Position numbers and translations under genes: made by a program | The notes under the pieces: generated by a model | Seen by the model: the letters and a program-made list of their open reading frames with translations, nothing else | The model's database searches: none | Told to the model about the DNA's origin: nothing | Shown here: positions 32,065-44,879 of the stretch, piece by piece | How the letters are laid out: each line of letters begins with the position of its first letter | How positions within the stretch are numbered: position 1 is the stretch's first letter | Assembly: GCA_026874595.1 (NCBI GenBank) | Contig: CM049318.1 | Span: 51,116,750 to 51,180,749 of the forward strand | Length of the DNA: 64,000 bases | From: Sipunculus nudus | Lineage: Eukaryota; Annelida; Sipuncula; Golfingiida; Sipunculidae | Direction of reading: 5' to 3'

Positions 32065-32195
32065 CACATATGGTATAGCCGTGTTAGTCTGTAGTCGACG
32101 TGTAGGTAAAGAGAAAGGGTGACACCTTTTCGATAGACTAACTTGTTAATAATAAACAAGTTTGTCTATCGAAAATGCGTCACTCTTTCTCTTTA

Positions 32196-32288
<93 letters not shown>
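32065..32288. repeat. 44-bp hairpin next to a long (AT)n tract
   Basis: AGGTAAAGAGAAAGGGTGAC... (32104-32147) is inverted at 32153-32199 with about five mismatches in 44 and a 5-base loop. It is preceded by GTATAGCCGTGTTAGTCTG and followed by about 90 bases of (AT)n. The GTGTTAGTC / AAAGGGTGACACC wording resembles widespread animal retroelement ends, possibly Penelope-like, but this cannot be confirmed here. Confidence 0.65.
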
Positions 32289-32291
<3 letters not shown>

Positions 32292-32604
32292 TCCAGTTGA
32301 CGGATACGTGATCTCCTTCTCGCTTTTCCGGTCAATGCGTTTTCAGAGCCAACTCTTAACCATTAACGTGGGTTCCAAAAATCTACAGCATCAATAAAAC
32401 GACTATATTTTGCCCTTGCTGCAGTAACTACGGTGATAGCATTACCACAGGAAGCTCTATAAAATATTCAGATAACATCTTTTTTTACTTTAACACAACG
32501 TTAACGCGAACATCTAGTCACAGAATATTTCTGAAAGGCTCAGATGCAGAATTGCTGTTGCTGTTGCTAAGGTACAGTCCATATGTAACTATGCTCAGAT
32601 CTTT

Positions 32605-32830
32605 ATCTCCGCAAGGAGGTTAAGCATTCATCCTCTTTCGTCTGTGTGTGCGTGTGTGTTTTCACAATACAACTCACTCAGTCATGAAAGGAATCTCATG
32701 AAATTTTCAGGGAGTTTCGGGAATGGGCCATTGAAAAATTGATTAGATATTGAATCAGCACATGATCCGGATACAGGAACGTCATCAAGGAATATTCACA
32801 AACTATATACATATGCACGAGTAAACCTTT
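32605..32830 (-). repeat. R1 dispersed repeat, 3' part, reverse orientation
   Basis: GGGAATGGGCCATTGAAAAA and CATGATCCGGATACAGGAAC are reverse complements of the R1 core. Confidence 0.7.
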
Positions 32831-33824
32831 GGCATATGGATCGAATACTGAATTGCCAAAGGTTACATTCATTAGAACTTAATTTTCTTGTTTTCTATGT
32901 ATACGTTGCCTGTAAAAATTACGAAAATGAACTTAGTCTCTTGAACATAGTTCTTAATATTAAAACAAAGTCTATATCATGTGCAAGGGGCTAATTTAAT
33001 AAGGTGAAGGCGAAAATGCCCTACTATATATATATATTAGTGCACACAGTAGTTTAGAATACCAATTACTTGTTCTCTGTTAATGTCAAGCCTTATATAA
33101 CTGTAATTATTACAATTTCTCCGGTAGACATTTTCCCAAACATTAGGTACAGTCTTTGTAAATATTCATCCGGTTATCGGCAATGACATTCTGACAACGA
33201 TGACGCAGCAATTTGCTAAAAAAATAAACGGGTTGTATAAATCAAGACTGCATCGATTTATACACATACGCACATTACGGCAACGTCGTGGACCGAGGAA
33301 CAAACCATCTGCCGTTCCCGCAAAAATCGTTTGATGCCATGCACTTTTATAAAATGACGTAACTGCCATCTAGAATGGACATCCTTTCCAAAGTACTATC
33401 AATAAGACCGCACATAGATGACCCAAAATAGAAAGTATATGCTTAAAAATAAAAAAAAATAATAACTCATTTCTTCACAGGATTCATTAGCTTCTTTTCT
33501 TCTTCATCATGTCAGCACGGTAATTTAAGTCAAGACTATATAATAAGAAAGATTTCGTCGTTCTCAAAGTCCATCCTTATTAAAAAAAAGGAGACCGATT
33601 TGGCCGTTGTTCATAATTGTCGGTGTCGGATAGATGGCTGACTGTGTAAGTTCACATTTTGTAAAAACACTGAACCCGGACACTGAGTACATCAGTCGGT
33701 GCTGAAAGGTGTTGCTCTCCTTCAAGAGAAAGGATTTATATTCTCAAACTCCCCCCTCTGACCTTCAAAAGGTACACTCATTAAAATATAATTCATATCG
33801 TTACCTTCATCCCCTTGCAATATG

Positions 33825-33842
33825 CAGCGCCACCTTCTGACC
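33825..33842 (-). promoter_or_regulatory. CTCF-like motif, minus strand
   Basis: The complement reads GGTCAGAAGGTGGCGCTG, close to the CTCF core. It faces the site at 28551. Confidence 0.3.
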
Positions 33843-33957
33843 AAGGGCCTGTCCTTAAAAAAAGGATGCGCACAAGTACGCATACGATACGTATCAGGTG
33901 TTGTCAAAGACAATTATGTCTCTTAAAAGGATAGTCATGTTGAAAAGTAAATATCCA

Positions 33958-33996
33958 ACTAGAAACCAGTATTTCTGGTGCATGCAAGCCTCCGCC

Positions 33997-34027
<31 letters not shown>

Positions 34028-35107
34028 GTGTCACTATATTGGGATGCTATCAAATACGATTTTTCATTCACTTATACGGCACATATGGTCAGATTCATTC
34101 GTGTATAAGTGACTGTACATTTCTAAATATTCCTTGATGATGTTCCTGTATCCGGATCCGGGCCCACACGAAAATATATTGTTACGGAACCTAATATAAA
34201 CAGATCACGTATGCGTAATGAACACAAATTTTGTAATGGAGATAAAAACAAATCAGATTCTGTAACACTAGGCAGCGGGAAATGTCTAGGGGGATGAATA
34301 AAGAAGTCAGTGTTTTTTCGTTAAAAAATAACTATAATGTATTCTTAAAACAACCTTAACATTACAATGTACTAAATCAATACAATTAAACAGTAAAACA
34401 GCGGTATAGCAACAAGTCAATACAATCACAGAGAAAATAATGTCCGCAGTACCACCACAACGGTAAATCCTTTAAATGCAAACTCTCGGAGAATGACAGT
34501 CCTCTGGAAAGTTTTTGCAACGACCCGGAAAGTAAACTGAAGTCCAAAATGCATAAAATCCAGGAGAAAGTCTTTGAAAATGTATAATTGCCGCATTCGT
34601 CGGATAAGGTCCTAGAATCTGACACACGCTTCTGCGTCTGCTGAAATCTTCTTTGCTCTCTGACCCCTGGTTCTAAAAAACAGCCCCTTTATATACATTC
34701 ACAGCCCAAGCCGGGAATTTTCCATTTCTCGAACAGTCTATAAGGACCCTACCCAACAGTAAACACGCGTTTCAGGAATTCTCTAGAAAAACAGCGCTGT
34801 GTGTCTCCACACACCATGGTGTACACGTGACTCACGACCAAGCAAGCAGGACAACAAGAGTTCAACCGGTACGGATTAAACATAGAATGTAACAAGCGGC
34901 CAGGCAAGAGCGCTACAACATGAGTTACGCCCGTGTCACACAATAAAAAGAGCACCTGTAACAATATTCGATACTTCATTGGCCCATTCCCGAAATGCCA
35001 CAACATTTTAAAGAGATTTCGTTCATCATTGCGTGAGTAATGTTATTAACCAACACAGAAACACACACGAACGTGGATGAACGCATTCCATCTTGGCGGA
35101 GGCAATT
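33958..35107 (+). repeat. R1 dispersed repeat split by an LTR-like insertion
   Basis: The 5' part (33958-34179) and 3' part (34964-35107) join cleanly once the insertion at 34180-34963 and one ATAT are removed. The joined sequence restores the CACACxAAAAT...TCGATxCTTCATTGGCCC block. This dates the LTR-like insertion as younger than the R1 copy. Confidence 0.8.
34180..34963. mobile_element. Solo-LTR-like element, copy C
   Basis: It has termini TGTTACGGAACC and CACCTGTAACA with target duplication ATAT (34176-34179 and 34964-34967), 784 bp. It diverges from copies A and B internally by small deletions. Confidence 0.8.
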
Positions 35108-37522
35108 ACAGAAGGAGAAAAAACACTATTCACAGTGTGGAGTATACCATAGAGCGTTCCTTGATTCATTGAGTAGGATCCAAATGTAATTGTCCTGTGA
35201 ATGAACAAGAAGGAGAGTAAGTAACTAGAAGCAGGACACCTTAATTCTAGAATAATAATTGTAACAATCCTTCAAAACATGAACAAGAATTCATTAATAC
35301 CCATGAATTGATCGAGTCGGAATAAACTAGGGGACGGGTATCGATTTGCTAGGCAAACACAGGAGGTTGCACCTTATGAAGTCCGGGCCCTATTTATTAT
35401 TTTTCAAGCATATCCGGAAGTAGAATTACCTCACTTCCGCTTTGGATTGATTCGCAGCAATATACAAACGCCAGGCTGCAGCGGCCAAGGCAAAGATAAC
35501 CAAATCGAAGCACTCACAATGCAATGTCTGTAATACCCACGCATCACTGATCACAAGTGAATCTACTATGGTCACACAATCGAACTTCCTTCCCTCGCTT
35601 TGTAAAAGAGCTTTCTTTTAAGGTGAGAATGAGGTCAGGTAAAGCCACGCCATATAAATAAATCGTTCCACGGAATTTTAGTTTTCCCAGTGAAAATTCA
35701 CTGGTCGAGACTAAATAAGTGACTGTTTTTACGATTTACAAGAGGAAAACAAAAACAGTGGGACAGATATTGAAATGGTGCAAATAAACAACACACAGTA
35801 AAATTCAATTTTCAATTATATCCTTTATGAATATTAATTTTGCATTAATATTCACGTAATTATTGTTTAAAGGAATTAAGACAAGCGTAGTAGTTAGCAA
35901 CATAATACGGAAGACTCGGTGCTTACTAAATTGATAATTGTGAAAAATAAAACCAAGCTTCCATTGAACAATAATTTTGTTTGTGTGGCCTATAAGAATT
36001 CTCAGCGGCCCGCCTTCAAATGTCCAATTAGGAGGATCGTGTTGATTCAGAGTGTGTTAAAAAATAGCAATGAAACATACCGTGTTTACTCAACCACTAA
36101 GTGCGAAACGCCTGGAGAAGGTTCGATAATAATGCGGGAACCAATCAATTTTGTGTTTCTGCTTCAAGAGGTATGCATACAAAAAATGCCGTTTTCGCAC
36201 ACCTGTCACAAAGCCGGTCGCTTAAGAAAAATACGTAAGGTTCATCTAAAAACGTTGATATATTATTTTAGTATTTTTTTTACCAGACAGGTCTTTTGTT
36301 ACTGAAGTCCAATATATAAGCCAGAATATTTCATTTGATATTCAAAAACCGTGCCACTTTTAAAACATATTTATTTATCTCATCACAAAGGATAGGATAC
36401 GAAATAATTTCTTATTATCTTATAAAATAATAACCTTTACTATTATTTTAAAATATAATTACATTTTAAACAGAGAAATGTCTTTTATTCAGACTTAGAT
36501 TATATATTGAACTCGAGTTGGCGTTGTTTCTAGATCAGCTATCAGGAGGAACATTTTATTCCCATAAAACAATTTGTGAACGCGTTTCAACATAAAAAAC
36601 ATAAAATATTGTCTATACCATTTAAATGAACAGACTTAAATATGATTTGAACTTAAGAAGATACGAACAAAACACTTAAGTGGGGACAAAATCAGTTTCT
36701 AATTTGTAACATGAATATATGCAACATATTGCATGTATTTTATGTTAGATTCAGTGTATGAGGGGTCAGGACGGTGTGCAAGAATGTTTTTTTTTCAACA
36801 CCCTAATTTTCTTGTTTTGTGATGCAAAACAGATGATCACAACCAGCTTGGTTTTCCAAGATTTATGCTTAACGTATGACGTGTCACCTCTTTTTCATAC
36901 CGAGTTAATCAACATAACCACCCCCCCCCCCCCCCCCCGCCCCCCTCCCCCCACCCTAAGAGAATCATGTGTCCCTTACTTTAACAATGGCCGATGTATA
37001 CGACCCGCCCAGGCCGTTGAGATTCATTTCCACCACGTATTTTGCCATGATTGATATTATAACGGGACCCTCTCACCTTACACCGTAGCAATTTGGCCGC
37101 CATATGATTTCAAATTCACTGTTTAAATATGTATGGTCATAATAAAACCGTTAAACTCAGGAAAGCAAAATTTACAGCCCATCTCCGATACGTGCCATCA
37201 AACATAACATAAAGTGGCTTTATAATTCTGTAAAACGCTCTGATTATCCATATGTGGTGTTTAATTGCCGGAGAAAATAAAACAACTGACAAGCACAGTT
37301 GGATAATCGATATATATCCCGTGTCAATGAAAATCTGACAATGAACTCGGTACATTCAAGCACAAGCAGGATATACAATGTAGTAATAGCAAATCGGCAT
37401 CCATGTGGTGATTAATAGCAGCAACGCGAATGCAGGTACGTTTAGCACGAAGTTTTAACGGTCCTGCTTGCATTTATCAAAATATATCTGCTCTTTTTTC
37501 TTTTACAAGGGTTATATTTCAT

Positions 37523-37529
<7 letters not shown>
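35108..37529. other. Intergenic DNA
   Basis: A 128-codon open frame (35919-36305) has no recognisable domain and is within chance expectation. A C-rich tract lies at 36919-36955. Confidence 0.45.
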
Positions 37530-37568
<39 letters not shown>

Positions 37569-37818
37569 TTACGCGCTTTCTCTCTCTCTCTTATTCTTAC
37601 ACGCTTTCTCTCTCTCTCTCATTCTTACACTGTTTTGCTCTATATCTGTCAGCATGTCCCTCTCTGCTTATATTTGTCTCGTATCCACTCACACACAGCC
37701 TCCGTTCTCCCAAAATGCGCTTGTTCTCTCTCTCTCTCTGCTTCTTCATCTGCTTTTTTTCCACCCCTTTCTCTCCTTTTCTGTTGTTCATTCTGTTTTC
37801 TCTCACTTTAATTCATAC

Positions 37819-37875
<57 letters not shown>
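37530..37875. repeat. (CT)n-rich low-complexity region
   Basis: Several CTCT blocks are separated by phrases such as TTCTTACACGCTTT. The 151-codon frame across it is low-complexity SLSL translation and is not a gene. Confidence 0.9.
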
Positions 37876-37876
<1 letters not shown>

Positions 37877-38869
37877 AGACCTATTCTGTTAGAAATATCG
37901 TGATATCAAAATTCAGGTATTGAATGTTAACATATTATCATGCGGTTACCAGACAACATAACATATCAATATATCAACGTATCCCATGTAAGCGGCGAAA
38001 ATATAGTAAATGAAATGGGCGTGGGGCGTTTTTTTTACACTGTGTTAAAAATAACGCTTTTAGTTGTTAATGCTCTCATGTATTCCCATAGCTACGGCTA
38101 AATGACATTAGGTGCAAATTAATTCAAAGCAGCCATGCTTAGGGACATTAACCCTGACTAAAAAGCTTCTACAAATAACCTATGGGCATAAGTACATATT
38201 AGTAACCATTGAGCGTTGCCCTGGTCGCCTCTTCAAGTTTGCATATATGATTGAGCTACATCATAAAGAGAATAAATATTTTTTCGCCGCTCTTTTCGCA
38301 GATAATTTTTTTATGTGTAAAGCACTTAGTCCTAAAGGGACCTTCATTAACGACCTTAAATGTGGGAAATAGTACAATAGGCTCTTAATACAGAGCTTAA
38401 TTCATATTATGAAGCGTGATGATTTAAATTACCTCAGATAGCGCCATTACAAGCAGTCTAAATTTCCGAAACGTTTCTACACCATGTGAAGGGATAACCC
38501 CCTTCCTTAACGTCCCCCTCTGCGCCCCTATACTCACACCCTGGAGCCGCCCCTGCAATCGTTAATGTTGTTAATAATGGCTCTTGTCTTATCTTTTCAA
38601 AGTATTCTAAATGGTAATATGGACAATTTTCTAAAACTTTTGTTGTTTTGACGCACATTTCATGAACTGACGTATATTTCTGCTTTCTTATTGCAGTTTA
38701 GTCTCGAAATTGAAGAAAAAATTAACTCTCGCCAGCATGATGGGAATTTTTAATATCATTTTGAAGTTCGTAGAACAATTTATTATTCCCCTGTGGCCAA
38801 ACCGTATATTGTGTCTAAATCTCTGCATGCATTCACGACTGTTACAGAGATAGGGAGGGAGATATAGGA

Positions 38870-38881
38870 AGACAGAGAGAC

Positions 38882-38946
<65 letters not shown>

Positions 38947-38965
38947 TAGAGATAGACAGAGAGAG
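38870..38965. repeat. (GA)n/(GACA)n microsatellite
   Basis: Mixed GAGA and GACA units. Confidence 0.9.
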
Positions 38966-39277
38966 AAGACTTTGGAAGACATAAATATCTCAGAAGTCCA
39001 GGATTCCTTCATTTGTTATTACAACTATGAGCTTTGAATATGTACCTTAACGATTTAAATATGTGCTTTGTGTTTTAAGTATTCTTGTGATTATATACAG
39101 ATATATATTGATAATACATAAAAAATCATCATATAATATTCAACCCAGGAAAATGATCAAAAGAAACATACATAAAGAAGAATTTTAAATTCTGGCAGCT
39201 GGTTCAATAAACTACATTGCATAAAATCATTCTTCGCTCGACTATCAGCCCATAGTATATATTATACAATATATAAT

Positions 39278-39280
<3 letters not shown>

Positions 39281-39323
<43 letters not shown>
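39281..39323. repeat. (AT)n microsatellite
   Basis: About 42 bases of AT dinucleotides. Confidence 0.9.
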
Positions 39324-39327
<4 letters not shown>

Positions 39328-39777
39328 GAGCGTTGAACTTACAGTTCTTGGGTTTAGTAGCACTTGACTTCGGCATAACGTGACAGCCACCGCCAAATTG
39401 GGTTACAGGTGTGTAGCACCACATGAACATTTACCTGAATGTGTATAGTGGTCACCACACAAAATGGTTATTAAGTCTTTATGTCCATCCTTCATCAATT
39501 ATTTGAAAGTCAAATGGAAATTCTACTGCTGATATTAATAAATGGCATGTCACCTGAAGGCTTGATTCACCATCAGCCGTTCCAGATGAAAGTTTTGCGT
39601 GTTTAACGAAATGTCTAACATTTACATTCTAACAAGATTCTAAGGGGGTCTAAAATTTAACTTCAATTTTAGTCCGACAATTTTTTATTTTTTTTGTCGA
39701 CTGTGAAGAAGGTTATTAAAACGGATTTACTTTTCATACCTGTTGTAACATGTTTCAAATTTAATTTAGGTACTGGC

Positions 39778-42242
39778 ATGAACACAGGCGACATCCTTGA
39801 ACTCAATGTTGGACATCATCTATGCGATAATGCATTTTTGTATTGGTGAGTGCATCCATGTGGAATAGGTTTTCAGGTACATTTGCATTATCACCTATAA
39901 GGACCTGTCTAATGGAAGCTGGCATATATCAAACCGGGTATCAGTATTTTATATTTCATTGTAATTGACCAATTCCACACAGCCCATATGCTCCGCCCTT
40001 TTAACCTAATTATTATAATGAGCCCCCAAAACGCTCCTACACAGGTCTTCCATGCCCATGGTTGCTAGTGCTGTTTACAAGACAATCAACTTGATTCGTT
40101 GTTCTCCATTGATGAATATATTGCAGTCATTGTGAACTGTCTTGCCATATTTTGGATTATTTGTCTCATACGAATTACGTGCCAGGTAAGACATTATTAT
40201 TCACTAGGTATTCGATGGAATGGCTCCTGCAACCTATGGCCTAGAACTTTTTATACTGTCTCCTTTGTATAAAAAAATCCCGGAAAACATGCCGATATGG
40301 GTACTGGTACAGACTACACGTGTCCTGTTTGACAGAACTCTGTCAAATTATGCAAAATTTGTGCTTGTCAGATGATTGACGGTTTACATTGCCAACAGTC
40401 ACTTGATTGGTTGCTCGTTAGTCTGATGCATAGGATTATTCATTGAATGAATTTGCGATTAAGGTCACAGTTCATGGGTAGATAAATTATCGTGAGGAAT
40501 ATCGGAATACCGGTATTGTGCATATTTGTGTGTGTTTCATCTCATGAATTTGCCTCCGCCAGGAAGATATGCATTCATCCCCGTTAGTGTGTGTGTTTGT
40601 GTGTGTTTGTTTGTTTACAACATAACTCACACAGTCAAGAACAGAATCTCATGAATTTTTCAGGGCATTTTAGGAACGGGCCAATCAAGAATCGATTAGA
40701 TTTTGGTGTGGATCCGGCATTGGTGTGGATTCGTTATCAAAGAATATTCACAAATGTACAGCATCTTATGCATATCTTAAGAAATCAGGGATGTCAAGAG
40801 TCACACGTAGCAGACATATATTCCCGGGAATTTTCACGCAAAAGTCCAGAAATTCCGAGTCTATGGGTTATAACAAAAACGAGTTTATTTCTCAGAACGT
40901 CACAAATGGCTTTCGCCCACCATTGACTGGTTCCAGTCTCACAAACAGTACTCCAGAATACACAGTTCTCTGGTTTTCGCCCGCCGTTAACTGGCTCCAA
41001 ATACAATTCTTGAACACACAAAGTATTCCTTGGCCCTGCTCCGCTAAACATAAAACTCCAGGACCAATATTCGTCCTCTCGCGGAATTTATCAACACACT
41101 CCGCTTGGTGCCAATATACACCTGACAACACATCGATTCTACACACGGAATAACTTCCACGGCCTTGGAACCGGCCTTTATGTATACCTCCTGCAAAGAA
41201 ACTTTGGGAAAGTTCTGTTCAACGAATGTTCCGAAGCTATCTACATGGAAATTAACAGTTAAACCTCCAGAATGTTCAGTCAGCCAATTTTAACAAATCG
41301 TAGTACCGTAAGTTTAATCAATAAATTCATATAGAAACCAATCAGCTGATCAACACAACTAATGATAAAGATATTATTAACTATATTTTTCTGACTATAT
41401 ATTATTTTCCTTTGGGGCTTCCATAAAACATGACTTGACCTGGTGATACATTTGTGACGAAAGAATATGGGCCTAATAAGTGAATGCAAGCACGGTTTTG
41501 GGGCATCCATTCATAGGGACCCCATCATGGTGGAGGCTTGCATTCCTAAGAATGCAGATTTCTAGTTATTTTGTACATTTTACGCGGCAGCCCATAACAG
41601 AAGGAGATGTTCTCTGTGCTTGTTGCAAAATATAATTAATATCTCGAACTACATGGCAATACAAATAAATGAAATACAGTTTGCAGAATATAATAAACGA
41701 CATTCAAAGATATATAAGCTTTTAGCATTCTCCAGTTGCATAAAAACAGCTGTTCTGATCACGTGCGTGTTTTTTCATCTTATTAAGTTCATATCCTCTA
41801 GTAAACCTTGTGTCTGAAATATTAGTCAGACAGTTTAAATTGAATGCTATTTTCATAACCTGGTGTGGGAAGGAAATAAGTGGCTTCGGTGTAATACGTC
41901 GTCATTTTCAAAAGCTATTTCGTCGTGTTCAAGTGCGTTGTTTTGAGCCATGATGTAGCTGATGCCGAGTTGCTGCTGTGTGTGTAAACAACAGATTACC
42001 CGCGTCCGACGCACAGATATACCACAAACGTTCATTTTTTGGCCAGTTGAGCACCTGGGGCCCAAAGTGGTTGGGCGAAGGGGTTACTTCTTAGAACTCA
42101 AGAGTCTCGAGGCAGCTTCGTATTTCAGTAAATCTTTACCAAACTAAATGAAGGCAACAAATAAGTATATCATAAGAAAACAGTAATCCTCTGGATATGC
42201 AGATTAATTTATACTATAGTAGGTATATGCAAAAAGAAGAGA

Positions 42243-42289
<47 letters not shown>

Positions 42290-44517
42290 CATGTTTATAT
42301 AGAACCCTTTTCACTGAAAGAGTGTCCAAAATTGCATTATAATGTACATTATAAACATACCCATACATAGTTGATTTTCAAACTACAGGTTACACGATAA
42401 CTAAGTCTTATGTGGTATAAACAGTTGAAACATTAAAAATACGAGGAGATTTGAAAATTTTCTACTAGACAAGAGTTACTTCAAAATAAAAGTATTGAGA
42501 CAGAATTCTTTCTCCCTGATAAAAGTAAGAATTAAGAATACTGGGATAGAGGTAAAAGTTAAAACGTTTGAAAAATTTATAAAATCACTTGTGTACAACT
42601 ATATAAAGCGGAAAGCATATCAAGCAAGAAATATGCATTCTAAGGAATGCAAGCCTCCGGCATGTTGGGCAAAAAATTCTTAATGACGTTTCTGAATCAG
42701 GATCAAGTGCCGGATCCACACCAAAATCTGATCGATTCTTCATTGGCCCAAATTGTCTTCAATGGCCTGAACATTTCTTGAGATTTCTTTCATGATTGCG
42801 TGAGTATTGTTGTGAAAAAAAAACCATACACACACTTTGCAGTCATCATTGAATCAATATCCTCGTTTCTGGTCTGTGTTACAGTTTCTGCCTGGAAGCA
42901 GATGAAGATCAGGTTATGGCCTCATCTGAAAATTTTATAGCTAAGGTAAAATTATATTTCTAGCTATTCACTTTTTGTCTCCTCTAATTTCCACTGCCTT
43001 ACTTTTCATAATTTCCTGTTACATGTATGTAACTTATTTAATTCTCTGTCTCTAAAACTGTTATTCATTGATATAGTGTATTCCTTACTTTCTACATTAG
43101 AAGAACATTGTTGTTTCGTTTCTCAAGTTAACGTTTTATGCTGTTACCGATAATACACTGTGCAGTTTGATAAAAAAATACTGAGAGAGAGAGATAGAGA
43201 GAGAGAGAGGAGCGCTCGTATCGGTAGTCTGTGCGTGCGTGTGTGTGTGGGGGGGGAGCTGTATAAGTATGACTCTGTGTGTAGATGTGTGTTTTGCCCA
43301 ACTAAAAAACAGTATGGAACCAAAAATCTCAATGGTAAGCAATGGTATAGTGGATAGTTTGGGGCTACCTTTATCGTCAGGTATTAGGAAGCACTGAAAC
43401 CATCAATGACCATGGACACTAAACTCCTCATGCAGCGGTTATGCACTGCAGTCGTTCCATAGCCCCTTCGTTTTAACGATTATATAACTTTAAAGTTGTT
43501 CATTGTCATACACGGATAGGCTTGTCTGCATTCATATTTGTTTGTATATTCCTTTTTGCAGCTAGGAAATAGCTAGCAAACCCCGCAACGGTTGATAATA
43601 TGACTAAGTATAGGCCTATTAATTCCGATGTGACAAAAAATATTGATGCATAGTTAACCACCTGAAACTGATCGCGCCGGATAATGGCTCCTGTTGAATC
43701 ATGCCTGAGGTGTGAAAATTAGGGTGCACTTCTGGAACATATTATATCTGCCATGGGAATAAATATGCGCTGTGAGGTGAAGGTTGTATTTTATGGTTGT
43801 ATTGTTATTTATTTGTATGGTAATTCTTTCCTGTTAAGGGGTGATAAGTCTCAGAGCTTGTTTGTCAAGCTTTTCTCGCGTGGAGCGCTGTAAGCCAAAT
43901 AGTTAAGGCTGAAGGTACCCATTAAACTATAGGTCCAATTACGCTTTAACTTTTGACATTAAAGATGTATACATACGCAGTAATACAAAAGCAATTTTTG
44001 GCCATTGCCGGACATATCGGACGGCTAAATTCTTATATTATGACGTCATTACTACTATGCACGGGCGTCCTTGCCCAGCAGTGTAGTGTAAAGGACACTG
44101 AGATGCCCCGAAAAGGCTGAATACCGGCTAAAGGGGTTAATCAAAGTAATACAGAGAACTGCTGTATAGATACACGATAATTTAATGTAAATCACTTTTT
44201 ATTTCCAAAAAGTTAATGGAAAAAATAAAAAAAAAAATCCTTTCTGTCTAAGTCTTTGATGAATAAATTGGACCCACTATATATCATTTTACCTATTCAT
44301 CTTGTCGGCACAGCAAAGGCAATATTTAGAAGGATATCATCCCCTTGATGTCCATTGTAATGAACAAAACACGTGCGATTTTACCTCCGATTTTTATTTT
44401 GTCGGATTCAAATGTATACACCCCAAACGCATGTCGCTGTCGTCGCCCTTGCTGTTGGGTTTATCACTGCGGGATACACGTATGAATGTGTACATATTTC
44501 ACACCCAGGACCCGTAG
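39778..44517 (+). CDS. Tentative three-exon gene, unrecognised
   Basis: Three open pieces join in phase: 39778-39845 (ATG start, donor TTG|GTGAG), 42885-42945 (acceptor GTGTTACAG, donor AAG|GTAAAA) and 44314-44517 (acceptor GGCACAG, stop TAG). The sum is 333 bases, 110 codons plus stop. AATAAA follows at 44626. The product would start MNTGDILELNVGHHLCDNAF, continue CLEADEDQVMASSENFIAK, and contain a cysteine-bearing stretch CNEQNTCDFTSDF. I do not recognise it. Against the model, exon 3 also has a plausible second frame, introns 1 and 2 contain R1 repeats, and each exon is short. Phase agreement alone happens by chance one time in three at each junction. Confidence 0.3.
40550..41575 (-). repeat. 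R1 dispersed repeat, reverse orientation, with about 690-bp insertion
   Basis: The R1 ends (TTTGCCTCCGCCAGGAAG near 40549 and GGTGGAGGCTTGCATTCCTA near 41530) surround an unrelated segment at about 40770-41455. That insert contains a two-fold repeat, TTCGCCCACCATTGACTGG and TTCGCCCGCCGTTAACTGG, about 60 bases apart. Its exact ends and target duplication were not resolved. Confidence 0.7.
42244..42288. repeat. (ATT)n microsatellite
   Basis: About fifteen ATT triplets. Confidence 0.95.
42625..42835 (+). repeat. R1 dispersed repeat with internal deletion
   Basis: GCATTCTAAGGAATGCAAGC is followed directly by the TAATGACGTTTCTGAATC block, so about 100 bases of the middle are missing. Confidence 0.8.
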
Positions 44518-44561
44518 AAACTGTACACCGAGAAATGGTTATGCAGGCGAGTCTATAGTAC
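44412..44561 (+). CDS. Alternative small open frame with one membrane-like helix
   Basis: A frame from ATG 44412 encodes MYTPQTHVAVVALAVGFITA, then YECVHISHPGPVETVHREM, and stops within 44556-44558. It overlaps the last tentative exon of 39778-44517 in another phase, so at most one of the two is real. No homology is recognised. Confidence 0.15.
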
Positions 44562-44625
44562 AAAGCCTGGCGTTGCCTTATTAGCTCAGATTCTACGGAT
44601 TAACATTGTACTTAATTAATCCGGC

Positions 44626-44631
44626 AATAAA
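44626..44631 (+). terminator. Possible polyadenylation signal AATAAA
   Basis: It lies 109 bases after the TAG at 44515-44517, in support of a 3' end here. Confidence 0.3.
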
Positions 44632-44879
44632 ATAATTCCGGCGATTACCTCAGCCCACGAAAAAATATAAGTAGCCGTGCATTGGACAGGCAAACGTACT
44701 TCTCAGCAATATGAAAATATTTTTCTGTTTCTTCAATTTTTCATATGGCAAATAATAATTTTTTCTTTTGACAAGTGAACCCTAGCAACATTAACCCGGC
44801 CTTAATTAAATAATATACACGTTTCCTATATCTTCGCATGTTCCTGATGAAAATATGGATGATGCACTGGGTCACTGAT

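Noticed and set aside
35919-36305. 128-codon open frame without repeats.
   Set aside because: In DNA with this stop-codon density about one frame of this length is expected by chance in 64 kb. No domain or splice context was seen.
37468-37923. 151-codon open frame, the longest in the window.
   Set aside because: It is a translation of (CT)n blocks (SLSLSL) with no other content.
31668-38965. Possible CRISPR-like periodicity in GA/CT tracts.
   Set aside because: There are no spacers or conserved direct repeats; these are simple microsatellites in an animal genome.
40040-40181. Hydrophobic open stretch ending in CAG|GTAAGA (EYIAVIVNCLAIFWIICLIR).
   Set aside because: There is no convincing acceptor, and its phase-0 exit runs into an immediate stop in the next candidate exon.
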